A stretch of DNA of 64,000 bases from JAWVFM01 sp963739355. Lineage in GTDB: Bacteria > Actinomycetota > Thermoleophilia > Solirubrobacterales > 70-9. Below, one piece after another: positions 19,437-28,330 of this stretch (its first letter is position 1; every line of letters starts with the position of its first letter). The position numbers and the translations under genes are program-made. A model generated the notes under the pieces. It worked only from the letters and a program-made list of their open reading frames with translations, had not been told where the DNA came from and searched no databases. The stretch lies in NCBI GenBank assembly GCA_963739355.1, contig CAVUAD010000006.1, forward strand, positions 186,001 through 250,000, read 5' to 3'.

Positions 19437-20665
19437 CTAGCGATGCCTCTCGCGATGGAGATCGGCCGCGCGGCTCCCGAACTCATGACGGTTGATCAGA
19501 TCCGACGCGGGATCATCGGTTGGGTCTTGAGGCACGAGGCGCCCGGAGAATGCGTGGCTGAGGAGGGAACTTCTCAGCTGAGCGGCACTCCGCCGTTTCA
19601 TCGCGAGATCCAACTCGACATCAGCCAGGTCTGAGAGCGACCCCTCGATCGAGCGGAGCCTTTCGCGCTGTTGCTCCACAGGAGGACAGGGAACCCGCAG
19701 TTCACGAACCCGGGCCCCGCTCAACGCCGGTTGTTGGCTGCCACCGGCACGGCGACGGTTGCTCTCGTACCTCGCCATCAGGCAGTAGAAGAGAAACTCC
19801 GGCGTCATCTTCGTCGGGTCGAGCCGGATCGCGGCGGAGTTTTGGTTGTGGGCTGCTGCGACGTCGAGGATCGCCGCCTGCCCACGCGTCTTGCCTTCGC
19901 CAATCATGGCAAGAAGCACCGTGCCCGGAGGATGGAGACGGCGCGCTCGATTGCCGAGACCCGCGTCGGTGATCATCTCGCGGGTGCTTGCAATTCGGCA
20001 AAAGGCGACCTCACCGCTCGAAACCCACGGGATGCCGCCCTCCCAGTTGTTCCGGTCGTCCCGCGGCGGGGTCGCTCCAACAAACACGTCACCGAGCTCG
20101 CCGATCGCGACCTCCGGCGCACCGAGGCCGACGAGCCGTTGCAAGACGGACGCACGGAATACCTCGAGCTGTGTCTCTGCTCGATCGCACGCCCCGTCTC
20201 CCTCACGTACGGCGCGAAGAAGAGCGTCAAGGCGATCCACGATCATTTGCTGCTCCGCTATCGGAGCGATCCGGATGGTTAGTGCGTTCAGGTCATCGCG
20301 CGAGAGGCTCGGGATCGCGGTCGATTGATCGAGTCCTTTGAGCTGTGCTGCTTCCAATTGGTAGGCGAGGAACCGCAGGTTGATTCCCCCCTGCGGCACC
20401 ACGTAGTAGGCGGTGTCGATCGTCCACGAAGGCTCATCGGCGATTGTCACCTTCCCGGCAGCGCCCTTGCGGCCGATCACGATCGCCGGCCGATCCGTCA
20501 GAGACTGGTCATGCTCGCCAACCCGACCAGCGGAGGCGTAGACGCCGGCACGTCCAGCGCCGCCGCTTCTCTGCCGGAAGCCCCTTCCCGTAGTGAAAGG
20601 TGAGCACCTCGTCGGCCCTGCACCCGGCCCAGCCCGGCGGAAGTGCGACCGGTCGTGCTCGTCAT
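19437..20665 (-). CDS. hsdS: Type I R-M specificity subunit, N-terminus frameshifted
   Basis: About 408 residues. The first target-recognition domain begins LPPGWAGCRADEVLTFHYGK, the central conserved helix contains APIAEQQMIVDRLDALL, the second domain starts near IGELGDVFVGATPPRDD, and a final PPVEQQRERLRSIE helix precedes a C-terminal segment with SHAFSGRLVPQDP, which is typical for HsdS. Breaks near 20645 and 20575 affect only the N-terminus. The ATG at 20665 overlaps the hsdR stop (ATGA). It sets the DNA target for both HsdM and HsdR; the target itself cannot be read from sequence. Confidence 0.85.
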
Positions 20666-23472
20666 GCCGCAGCCAACTCCTCGTTCAGCTCCGCGAGCAG
20701 CTCATCGAGCGCATCGCCGAACGTCTGGTGCGCACCGAGCAGGCCGCCCTCCTGGGCGAAGGGCTCGTAGTCGAAGTCCTCGCGCTCGAGCGTCATCGAG
20801 GTGGCGATGTGCTCCGCCATCCAGCGCAGCCACTGGAGCTGCTCGTCGGTGAACTCGCGGCCCGCCGATTGCTGCTCGGTGAGCCAGAGGTCGAAGCGGA
20901 GCATCACGACCTCCTTGCGCGGGAGCAGCTCGTCGTCGTGGTGCATGGCGAAGCGGATCAGCTGGACGAGGTCGGTCAGCGTGCGGCGCATGCCCGCGCC
21001 CTTGACCTTGTTCGAGTCGACCGCCTCGTAGGCGGCCCAGAGCTTCTCGGCCGTCAGATCGTGCGGCGGCTTGCTCGATCGCCTCGGCCAGCTGCTTCAG
21101 ATCGTCGAAGCTCGGGCGAAGCCGGTAGGGGCGCTGGTAGTAGGCCTGGAGGGCGAGGTACTCGTCGTGGTGCTCCTTGACGAACTCCTCGAAGTCCTCG
21201 ACGGCGTCGCGCGCCTGAGCCGGCATCGGTCCAGCCGGCGAAGGTCAGCTCGTCGGCGGTGGTCATGTCGATCAGCTGGGACGACTGCTCGCGCAGGGAG
21301 AGGATCCGCTGGCGGACCTCGGCCTTCATCAGCGGCGTGACCGCCTCGCCGAGGACTTCGTCCTTGGCCTCGTCAGCTCCTCCTCGGTCGGCTCGTAGGT
21401 CGTCGTCGTCGGCGGCGCCGGCGCTCGCGGCCGCCGCGGCGGCCCAGCGCTCGGGATCGGCTGCGGCGATCAGGGACTCGGCGACCGCGTCCATGCCCTT
21501 CCCGTCGGCGACGTCGGCGAACTCCTGACGGCGCTTCTCGTCGAGGTTGCTGTGCAGGCGAGCGAGGCGGGCGCCGATCGTCGAGACGATCTCCTCGCTC
21601 CTTGATCCCCATCGCGACGTCCTGGAGCAGGCGGTCGAGGGCGACGCCGGGCTTTCGCTCCAGCGGCCGGGTGTCGAGCCAGGCCTTGCCCTCGTCGGTG
21701 AGCCCGACGCAGTCGACGATCACGAAGCGGTCCTTCGACTTCGCCCCCTCGGTGACCGACTGCAGGTCGGTCGGGTCGATCGTGCGCACGCCGCGGCCCT
21801 TCATCTGCTCGAAGAGGGTGCGCGAGCCGACCATCCGCATGAAGACCAGGCATTCGAGCGGGCGGATGTCGGTGCCGGTCGCGATCTGATCGACGGAGAC
21901 GGCGATCCGGAACTTCGGGTCGGTGCGGAAGTCCTGGATGTGCTGGTCGGAGTCGCCCTCGCGTCTTGTAGGTGATCTTGCGGGCGAACTCGGAGCCGCG
22001 GTTGAACTCCTCGCGGATGATCCGCAGCACGTCCTCGGCGTGGTTGTCGGTCTTGCAGAAGAAGACCGTCTTCGGGACCTCGGGCCGGCCGGGGAAGATC
22101 TCGGTCAGGACCCGCTCCTTGAAGGTCCGGACGACGGTGCGGATCTGATCGGGGTTGACCACGGCCCGATCGAGCTTCGCCTTGTCGTAGGTGACCTCGT
22201 CCTCGAGCTGCTCGCGCTGGCGCCGGCGGGTGCCGAGGTCGCGGACCTCGACCCAGGAGCCGGCGGCGATCTCGCCGCCCGCCTCGGAGACCTCGGTCTT
22301 GATCCGGTAGGTCGTGTAGGGGACGTTGACGCCGTCGGCGACGGCCTGCTCGTGCTTGTACTCGGTGACGACGTTCTGGTCGAAGTAGACGCGGGTCGTG
22401 TGCTCGGCGGTGGCGGTGAGGCCGGCGAGCGACATGTCGAAGTAGTCGAGCACCTGGCCCCAGCGCCCGTAGATCGAGCGGTGGCACTCGTCGACGAAGC
22501 CGACGTCGAAGGTCTCGATCGGGACCTCGGGTCGGTAGGCGACCGGCAGCACCTCGTCGGCTCGTCTCGGGCTCGATCTCGAAGGTCGAGCGCTCCTCGG
22601 CCTCGGGGTCGAACTCCTCGTCGGACTGGCCGCGCAGGATCGAGTAGAGGCGCTGGATCGTCGTGATCACGACCTTGGCCGCCGGGTCGATCCGGTTCGA
22701 GCGCAGGACCTGGACGTTGTAGAGCTCGGTGAACTTGCGGCGGTCGTCGGGGGTGACGTAGTTGGCGAACTCGGTGAAGGCCTGGCGGCCGAGGTTGATG
22801 CGGTCGACGAGGAAGAGGATCCGCTCGGCGTCGGCGTAGCGCAGGAGGCGGTAGGCCTCGGCGACGGCGACGTAGGTCTTGCCCGAGCCCATGGTCATGT
22901 TGATCAGGGCCTTGGGCTTGGCGTTTCGCAGCGACTCCTCGAGGCCCTCGATCGCTCGGACCTGGACGCCGCGCAGGCCGCTCGGGATCGAGCGCGGGCA
23001 TGCGGCGCAGGCGAGCGAGGAGCGAGAACTCCTCCTGGGCCCAGCCGATCAGCGTCTCCGGGCGGTGGAAGTGGAAGACGTCGCGCGGGCGCGCGATCGG
23101 ATCGCGGAGGTTCGTGAACAGCGTCTCGGCTCCGGTCGACTGGTAGTGGAAGGGCAGCGGCAGCGGCTCCCAGTGCGGGATCGGGCGCTCCTCGACCAGC
23201 TCGCTGAAGCCCTCGGTGTAGCGCTCGGTCTGCCACTCGACGCCGCGGAGCGTCTCGCCCTCCTTCTTGGCCTCGATCGTCCCGAGCGCCTTGCCGTCGC
23301 CGAAGAGCAGGTAGTCGACGGGCCCGGTCTTGGTCGGGACCTCGCGCACCGCGATGCCCCGGCCGGCGGTCAGATCGATGCCGCGGTAGTCCTGGACGAT
23401 CCAGCCAGCCTCGGCGAGCATCCGGTCGATCTCGACCCGAGCCTTCTGCTCGGGATGCAGGCGGTCCTCCAC
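20662..23472 (-). CDS. hsdR: Type I R-M restriction subunit, frameshifted
   Basis: About 936 residues, the family's usual size. From GTG 23472: a nuclease region with VDYLLFGDGKALGTIEAKKE (PD-(D/E)XK), helicase motif I MTMGSGKTYVA, motif II DECHRSIYGRW, motif III SLAGLTATAEH, a VFFCKTDNHAED segment and QMKGRGVRTID (motif VI), ending with the HsdR C-terminal region (LNEELAAA). Frame shifts near 23000, 22560, 21960, 21600 and others interrupt it. It precedes hsdS by an ATGA overlap and follows the protease-like gene by 3 bp. It translocates and cuts unmodified DNA together with HsdM and HsdS. Confidence 0.85.
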
Positions 23473-23475
23473 GGA

Positions 23476-23916
23476 CTACGCGTTGCCCGGCGGCAATCCA
23501 GGCAGGTCCGGCGCTTCCAAGGTGAACTGCCGAGAGGACTCGTCGAAGCAGAATCCGAACGTCGCAAATACATCTCTTCGACCCCAGAGAGGACTGCCGG
23601 GGCCCTGAACGAAAGTTGGCCAAAGCTCAAAGCTGATCGCGAGCCCGCTCACATACGCGACGACGGGCCTCGTCGCGACCCATGTGCTGATCTGCGCGCC
23701 GTTCGCGAGGCCTGTCAACGCTTGGGTGACGTCGCCGGACCCGTAGCCCATAAGGGCGCGGAAGCCGTCGGGAAGCGCTGTCGCATCCGCCCCGGTATCG
23801 AGCAGACCCCAAATGTCGCCCTCCGCTCCGTTCAGGCCGGCGACGTGCAGCTTTAGGTACGGCCGAACGACCCCTTGCTGGAAGACGTCCTGGTAGGGGA
23901 GCCGGTAGATCGGCAC
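23476..23916 (-). CDS. Retropepsin-like aspartic protease family protein
   Basis: 146 residues starting at ATG 23916. The clan AA signature WGLLDTGADATALP has its aspartate at residue 40, and a later LWGRRDVFATFGFCFDE matches the LGRxDFF segment of bacterial retropepsin-like proteins, which dimerise to form the active site. No signal peptide. It ends 3 bp before the hsdR start, so it is probably the second gene of the R-M operon. Retropepsin-like genes are not standard partners of type I R-M; a regulatory proteolytic role, for example on HsdR, would be pure inference. Confidence 0.7.
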   Translation of the reverse strand: MPIYRLPYQDVFQQGVVRPYLKLHVAGLNGAEGDIWGLLDTGADATALPDGFRALMGYGSGDVTQALTGLANGAQISTWVATRPVVAYVSGLAISFELWPTFVQGPGSPLWGRRDVFATFGFCFDESSRQFTLEAPDLPGLPPGNA

Positions 23917-23942
23917 TCGATCCCTCCCCTGTCCCCTCGGTC

Positions 23943-24149
23943 TTAGAGCAGGTTGAGGCCGGAGCCAATCTCCGGGACAAGCGTGATGAAGTCGGTCGGC
24001 GTGACCTCTGGATGCGCGCGCAGCGCAGCTGCATCAAGCTCACTGGCGATCACAACTTTGTTTCGAACGGCGACCCAACGCCCACGGTAGGGCTCGAGGT
24101 CGACCCCCTCAATCTCATTCACCTGTTGGTCCTTGAGGACGGTTGCCAT
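23943..24149 (-). CDS. DUF5678-like small protein
   Basis: 68 residues; ATG 24149 follows an AGGTGG segment. The core YRGRWVAVRNKVVIASELDA resembles DUF5678, a short domain often found beside retropepsin-like genes, as here (26 bp upstream of the protease gene). The C-terminus ends VPEIGSGLNLL. Function unknown. Upstream reading frame extends further but without supporting start signals, and it overlaps the truncated toxin gene region. Confidence 0.6.
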   Translation of the reverse strand: MATVLKDQQVNEIEGVDLEPYRGRWVAVRNKVVIASELDAAALRAHPEVTPTDFITLVPEIGSGLNLL

Positions 24150-24292
24150 CGCGCCACCTGTCCTTTCCACAACGCCACCGGAGGCTTGGCGTAGTCGTCG
24201 ATGCGCTTCGGACTCTACACCGCTTCTTACCCCATCTTGGCCGATCCGACCTAACGCCTGGGTCGAGGCCTCTGCGATGCAAGCAGCCGTTC

Positions 24293-24466
24293 TCAAGAGC
24301 GACCACTTTTCAGGCAGGTGCCGCCCTTGAAGATCCACTGAACCCCGAGCTCGGGGTCGTTACCGAGGCCCCACAGCAGCCAACCGGGGACGTAGTCCTT
24401 CTCGACCACGTCCTCGCGGGAGTCGCGCTCCCTTACGCGCTCGTCGATGATGGCTCGACTGATCAC
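24293..24466 (-). pseudogene. abiEii: Truncated AbiEii nucleotidyltransferase toxin
   Basis: 57 codons from GTG 24466, which overlaps the abiEi stop (GTGA) exactly as in intact AbiE operons. It reads VISRAIIDERVRERDSRED through to QWIFKGGTCLK, the N-terminal part of AbiEii with the KGG turn, then ends SGRS-stop. The catalytic R-S-D-x-D segment and everything after it are missing. The sequence beyond is the DUF5678 leader, so the 3' part was deleted or replaced. The remnant cannot be an active toxin. Confidence 0.72.
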
Positions 24467-25311
24467 GAGTGCGCGCGGCCCGGCGATACGGTCGCGTTCA
24501 CGCGGAGGTTCCAGCGACGAGTGATCCGACCCTTGGTCCGCACAGTGGGATCAAGCGCCGAGATTCCCGCGCTCTTCCGTTTAGTGCACGCCGCTACGAG
24601 ATCCGGAGCGTCGATGCCAAGCTCCTCGACGAGGAACCCGAGTCGCTTGAAGACCGTGCGATTCCCCAGTCGATCGCCATAAGCGATCAGGGTCTTCTCG
24701 TCGCGATGCTCGCCCTCGAAGTACTCGACGAGCACATCAGCACCGTGCCTGATTCCGCCCCCGAGGGCGGGCTCGTCGAGCACGTCGACGATTGTGCGCG
24801 ACGGATCCGAGACCTGGATGCGCTCGCGGCCTCGCCACACGGGCCGTGTGCCGAAGAGCGCCTCCTGCTTTCGCGTGACGACCCGAAAGTCCATGCCCTG
24901 GACACGCGCGGTCGAGCGTCGCTGCTGGCGAGCAGTTACGACGAGGACGTCGCGGAAGAGCTGCTCGGTCAAGCCCCAGTGCTCGCAGGCGCTCCAACCG
25001 CCGATGTAGCAGGGCTCGAAAACGCGAGCGGCCACGAGCCATGGGTCGCTGCGCCACTCTTCCGGTGCGGAGGCCTCCAACGGCACTGGCGCATACAGGC
25101 CCCGCCGAACGCGTGCCAGCCAGCCGCGGGACGCGAGGTAACCGACAAATCGCGCCGCCTCGGCGCGATCAACATCGAGCGCCTCGGCGGCCTCATCGGC
25201 CGTGAACGGGCCGCCGAACGCGCGGCTCAGAGTCGCGAGGCGAGCACGGTTCTCCGCTCGGATTCCACCGCGCGTTGGCTGGGCATTCGCTGTCGTCGAT
25301 GGCGACATCAT
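24463..25311 (-). CDS. abiEi: AbiEi-type antitoxin/transcriptional regulator
   Basis: 282 residues from ATG 25311. N-terminal winged helix (FTADEAAEALDVDRAEAARF followed by SRGWLARVRRGLYAPVP) and a C-terminal AbiEi domain with YIGGWSACEHWGLTEQLF and VSDPSRTIVDVLDEPALGGG. In type IV AbiE systems this protein counters the AbiEii toxin and represses its own operon by binding inverted repeats. Here the partner is truncated, so it is now an orphan antitoxin. An inverted repeat lies just upstream. Confidence 0.82.
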   Translation of the reverse strand: MMSPSTTANAQPTRGGIRAENRARLATLSRAFGGPFTADEAAEALDVDRAEAARFVGYLASRGWLARVRRGLYAPVPLEASAPEEWRSDPWLVAARVFEPCYIGGWSACEHWGLTEQLFRDVLVVTARQQRRSTARVQGMDFRVVTRKQEALFGTRPVWRGRERIQVSDPSRTIVDVLDEPALGGGIRHGADVLVEYFEGEHRDEKTLIAYGDRLGNRTVFKRLGFLVEELGIDAPDLVAACTKRKSAGISALDPTVRTKGRITRRWNLRVNATVSPGRAHS

Positions 25312-25316
25312 GGCTG

Positions 25317-25338
25317 CACTAGTTAGGGTCAGCTAGTG
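25317..25338. promoter_or_regulatory. Inverted repeat operator candidate of abiEi
   Basis: CACTAG (25317-25322) and CTAGTG (25333-25338) form a perfect 6-bp inverted repeat with a 10-bp spacer, 5 bp upstream of the abiEi start codons. A minus-strand TATACT (25353-25358) just upstream could be the -10 box; a TTGCAG at 25378-25383 gives a long 19-bp spacing. AbiEi proteins autoregulate through such repeats. Confidence 0.5.
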
Positions 25339-25878
25339 ATTACTGCGGGTGCAGTATATCAGCCCGATACAGCCTAACTGCAATAACCGTGAGCACGTAG
25401 CGATAACTACGGTCATGGGATATCGCCCGAACGTCCCTCGCATCCCCAGGCAGCACGGTAGCGGTCCCTTTGTACTTCTTTTTACTCGCCCTCCGCCGTC
25501 ATCCCACCCGCCGCGAGTTTGACCCAGCGGCGACTGCACGTCGGTGCCGCTCGTACTCCATTCGGAACTCTGGATCGTCCCGCAGTCGCCGCGCGAGTCG
25601 CCGATCGTGGTAGCTGGTGTCAAGTCTCTTTCTGCGCACTCCGGCTTGCTCCTAGCCCTCCTTGCAGAGAACAGAAGTTACGACTTCGGCACCACAGCGG
25701 GACTGTTCGGCGTTCGGGGGCGGGCCTGAAGTGCGGGAATGCTGAACGAAGCGCATCTCCAAGATCCCGTGCCGCGCGTCGTCAGGCGCGACGCCACGAA
25801 AGTGTGCGGAGCACGCCAAGCGAAATGCACCGAACACTTTGGTGACCGACCGCAAGCCGGTCGTTACCCTTCCGCCGC
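25339..25878. other. Intergenic stretch with a gene-fragment repeat
   Basis: No intact gene. It holds the presumed abiEi promoter at the left end and a HicB-like fragment at 25739-25783. The remaining short frames lack start signals. Confidence 0.5.
25739..25783 (-). pseudogene. Fragment resembling the HicB-like gene
   Basis: This stretch repeats about 45 bp of the HicB-like gene at 26378-26422 with a few substitutions, including a shared CGAAGCGCATCTCCA run. Translated on the minus strand it gives HGILEMRFVQH against RGILEMRFAEH. No start or remainder of the gene is present. Confidence 0.5.
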
Positions 25879-26229
25879 GTGGCGCTCCCCGCGGAGGTCA
25901 AGGACCCAGCGATCGCCCTCGTCGCGACCTATTGCGCGACGAAGGTGCCGGCAGAGCACGACGACAAGATCAGGATCGAATACAAGGTCCGCGGCAAAAC
26001 GATCACGATCTACGAGTGCCGGCCGCCGTGGCGGGAGGACTTCGGCCCCGACTGGACGTCGATGCGGATCTGCAGCTTCAGCTGGGACCCCGAGACGCGG
26101 CTCTGGACGCTCTATGCGCGGAACCGCAACGACCGTCGCCTCGACTACCCGTTCATCGATCCCGCGCCGGACCTAATGCCGCTGTTGCAGGAGGTCGAGA
26201 ACGATGCCACCTGCATCTTCTGGGGTTAG
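25879..26229 (+). CDS. DUF3024 family protein
   Basis: 116 residues from GTG 25879. It has the DUF3024 layout: an IRIEYKVRGKTITIYECRPP strand set, a WTSMRICSF segment, an aromatic RLWTLYARNRNDRRLDYPF stretch and a C-terminal ATCIFWG. Function of the family is unknown. A partial second copy lies at 29541-29700 near the right border. No operon partner is obvious; the next gene is on the opposite strand. Confidence 0.72.
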   Translation: MALPAEVKDPAIALVATYCATKVPAEHDDKIRIEYKVRGKTITIYECRPPWREDFGPDWTSMRICSFSWDPETRLWTLYARNRNDRRLDYPFIDPAPDLMPLLQEVENDATCIFWG

Positions 26230-26319
26230 CCCGGCCGCTCGAAGCACCGGGTCCACGAGGCCGCGAACCAGGTCGCTACTTCGCGGAACCGGTCCTCGTT
26301 GAGGCAATCGGCCTGCGCC

Positions 26320-26550
26320 TCACGCGGTGAGCTGGAGGTGCAGAGACTCGCTGTCGGTCGGCCGCTCGGTGAGCGCATGCTCAGCGAAGCGCATCTCCAG
26401 GATCCCGCGCAGCGCGTCGATCACGTTCTCGCGCGCCTCGGCTCGAGTGCGCCCTTGGCTGTTGACCCCAGGGACCTCGGCGATCGAGGTGGTGATCCAG
26501 CCGTCGCCGGCGTCTTCGTAGACGAGCGTTAGTTCAAGCAGCGAGTCCAT
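26320..26550 (-). CDS. HicB-like protein
   Basis: 76 residues from ATG 26550. It is a HicB/UPF0150-type fold: LTLVYEDAGDGWITTSIAEV, then PGVNSQGRTRAEARENVIDA and an ILEMRF segment. No HicA toxin gene is visible beside it, so it is either a solitary HicB-like protein or a leftover antitoxin. A degraded copy of its middle part lies at 25739-25783. Confidence 0.7.
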   Translation of the reverse strand: MDSLLELTLVYEDAGDGWITTSIAEVPGVNSQGRTRAEARENVIDALRGILEMRFAEHALTERPTDSESLHLQLTA

Positions 26551-26651
26551 CGCACTACAACGGTACCCGGCCGTTCGCCTGGCACCAAAGCGAGCGACCA
26601 CACCCTCATGATGATGCTCGTCCCGGCCGCAGCGAAAACCCGAAACGTGGT

Positions 26652-26670
26652 GTAGCACAATACGTGCTAC
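26652..26670. promoter_or_regulatory. Palindromic operator of the RHH/MazF pair
   Basis: GTAGCAC (26652-26658) and GTGCTAC (26664-26670) form a perfect 7-bp inverted repeat with a 5-bp spacer, ending 10 bp before the antitoxin ATG. A TACGCT at 26668-26673, seven bases before the ATG, would suit a leaderless promoter, so RHH binding here would block transcription. Confidence 0.65.
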
Positions 26671-26680
26671 GCTGGTTCGC

Positions 26681-26929
26681 ATGGCATCCCGAACTGTGCG
26701 AGCTCGCTTAGACCAGGCTTCCGAGCAGGCGCTCGACGTGCTCATGCGCGAGGGACGAAACGAATCGCAAGCGGTGCGCGAGGCGCTAGTCGAGGCCGGC
26801 GAGCGACGCACCAGTCGCTCGGCCTTGGCCGAGGAAGTCTCGCGGCTCGCCGCCGACCCCGACGACAGCGCGGAGCGGCGCGCGCTGCTGGCCGACATGG
26901 ACTCCGTGTCCGGCGACTGGCCGGCGTGA
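26681..26929 (+). CDS. Ribbon-helix-helix antitoxin
   Basis: 82 residues from ATG 26681. N-terminal MASRTVRARLDQASEQALDV followed by the NESQAVREALVEA helix is a ribbon-helix-helix DNA-binding domain; the C-terminal half is acidic and would wrap the toxin. It overlaps the MazF-like gene by GTGA, and a 19-bp palindrome sits just upstream, consistent with autoregulation. Confidence 0.78.
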   Translation: MASRTVRARLDQASEQALDVLMREGRNESQAVREALVEAGERRTSRSALAEEVSRLAADPDDSAERRALLADMDSVSGDWPA

Positions 26930-27243
26930 CCCGGGGCGAGATCTATCGGATCAGATTCCCTCGCGGCAAAGGGCGCGAGCAGCGCGGCGTCCGCTACGGG
27001 GTGATCGTCCAGGCCGAGGGCCTTTTGGGGCTGTCAACCGCGATCGTCGCGCCGACCTCGTCATCCGCCGCGGCGGCGACGTTTCGGCCGGAGGTCGAGA
27101 TTGAAGGCCGATCGACGCGGGTCATGGTCGAGCAGCTGCGGGCTCTCGACATCGAGCGCCTCGACAAGCTTGCTGGGCGCCTCTCGGCACGAGAGATGGG
27201 CGCGGTTGACCAGGCCCTCGCCCTCGTGTTGGATCTCGCGTAG
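26926..27243 (+). CDS. MazF/PemK-family endoribonuclease toxin
   Basis: 105 residues from GTG 26926. Family features: MTRGEIYRIRFPRGKGREQ at the N-terminus, the RYGVIVQAE strand, IVAPTSS, and RVMVEQLRALDIERLDK, ending in a LALVLDLA helix. MazF toxins cut single-stranded RNA at short motifs when the antitoxin is degraded. The gene follows the RHH antitoxin with a 4-base overlap. The pair could stabilise the island. Confidence 0.82.
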   Translation: MTRGEIYRIRFPRGKGREQRGVRYGVIVQAEGLLGLSTAIVAPTSSSAAAATFRPEVEIEGRSTRVMVEQLRALDIERLDKLAGRLSAREMGAVDQALALVLDLA

Positions 27244-27484
27244 ACGCCGCCATGTCCAGAAGTCAGCGTGGCGTCACGCCAGACGCCTTTAGGTCGTCCT
27301 TTGCGCAACTCTCGGAGCCGCCGGTCTGACCGTCTGGACGGCCCCGCATCGATGGCGATCCAGGAGCCATCGAAGACGGCGACTATTGCTCTCGCCTGCC
27401 GAGTGGAGTGGCGAACTCAAACCATCCCGGACGATGCGGAGTTGCGAACAGCTGTTCGTCCGCTGAACGTGGTTTGCTGGCCTC

Positions 27485-27889
27485 GTGGCGCGACACCAGC
27501 CGAATCCGATCGTGGTCGAGGTCCTCTACAGCCCGTCGAAGTGGGTCGGCTGGCGTCTGGGAGAGCCGCAGCAGGGCGGCTACCTCGCGCGGGTCCGTTC
27601 GCTTCCCGATGAGGGCAACGGTCGGACCATTCCTGAGGCCGTGGGGGAGCTGGCGCGTCTGGTTGCCGACCTCGTTGCCGACTGGGACGAGTCCGTCGAG
27701 GTCGTCGAGCACTTCCCTCCGTGGTCTGATCGCGATCGGCTTGGCGAACGAGCGGCGCCACCACTCGTTGACTGGGCTCGGCCACGAGTGCTCGACGGGA
27801 CGCTGGCGTCGGCGCTTTTGGACGCTGCCGGGGAGGCCGCGCTTGACCCTGCCGACGAGGCGCGCATCGTCGACGAACTGATGAGATGA
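27485..27889 (+). CDS. Hypothetical protein
   Basis: 134 residues from GTG 27485. N-terminal beta pattern (VVEVLYSPSKWVGWRLG, GGYLARVRSLPDEGNGRTI) then an IPEAVGELARLVADLVADW helix hints at a HicB-like fold. The C-terminal half is acidic and helical. It overlaps the following gene by 4 bp (ATGA), so the two are made together. No function assigned. Confidence 0.55.
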   Translation: MARHQPNPIVVEVLYSPSKWVGWRLGEPQQGGYLARVRSLPDEGNGRTIPEAVGELARLVADLVADWDESVEVVEHFPPWSDRDRLGERAAPPLVDWARPRVLDGTLASALLDAAGEAALDPADEARIVDELMR

Positions 27890-28212
27890 GTGAGCGTGCG
27901 GAGAGACGCGTCTTGCCGCTTGGAGCTAATTCGGCCGGCGATTGCGAGGCTTGCCTTATCTGGGACTACAGGGAGCTCGACGAGCCGGTGGCTGCGTCAA
28001 TCTCGGAGTGGCTCTGTGGTTGCGGGGCTCATCTCGTCGTCCATTGGCGCGGGGGCGGAGCGCTGCCACCGGTGGGATGCCCCCGATGCGGAAGGATCGC
28101 CGATTGCGAGCTTCTCCCGTTCTATGCGGTGACCGCGGCTGAGGCCCATGACGAGCAGGGACTCGCGCTGCAGATCACAGTCGCGAATCACTACTTAACT
28201 GAAGCCGCCTGA
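27886..28212 (+). CDS. Hypothetical cysteine-rich (zinc-binding) protein
   Basis: 108 residues from ATG 27886. Several paired cysteines: CEAC near residue 20, CGC near residue 44 and CPRC near residue 66, which suggests a zinc ribbon or knuckle. It overlaps the upstream gene by ATGA. No known family recognised. Both genes lie between the MazF pair and a PD-(D/E)XK gene, so a part in island defence is possible but unproven. Confidence 0.5.
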   Translation: MSERAERRVLPLGANSAGDCEACLIWDYRELDEPVAASISEWLCGCGAHLVVHWRGGGALPPVGCPRCGRIADCELLPFYAVTAAEAHDEQGLALQITVANHYLTEAA

Positions 28213-28330
28213 CCGGTATGGCCATGGCGGCGCTGAGCTGTCCAGGGCCATCGCGCCATCTTCCCGCGTGTGGTTCTTCCAGGCAATGGCGCACCTTCGT
28301 CCGCGGCCATGAGACCAAGCGCCAACGGGT

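Noticed and set aside
12498..23472. Programmed frameshifting or pseudogene decay as the reason for many broken frames
   Set aside because: Shifts go both ways, lack common slippery sites and spare all motifs, so sequence error is the simpler account.
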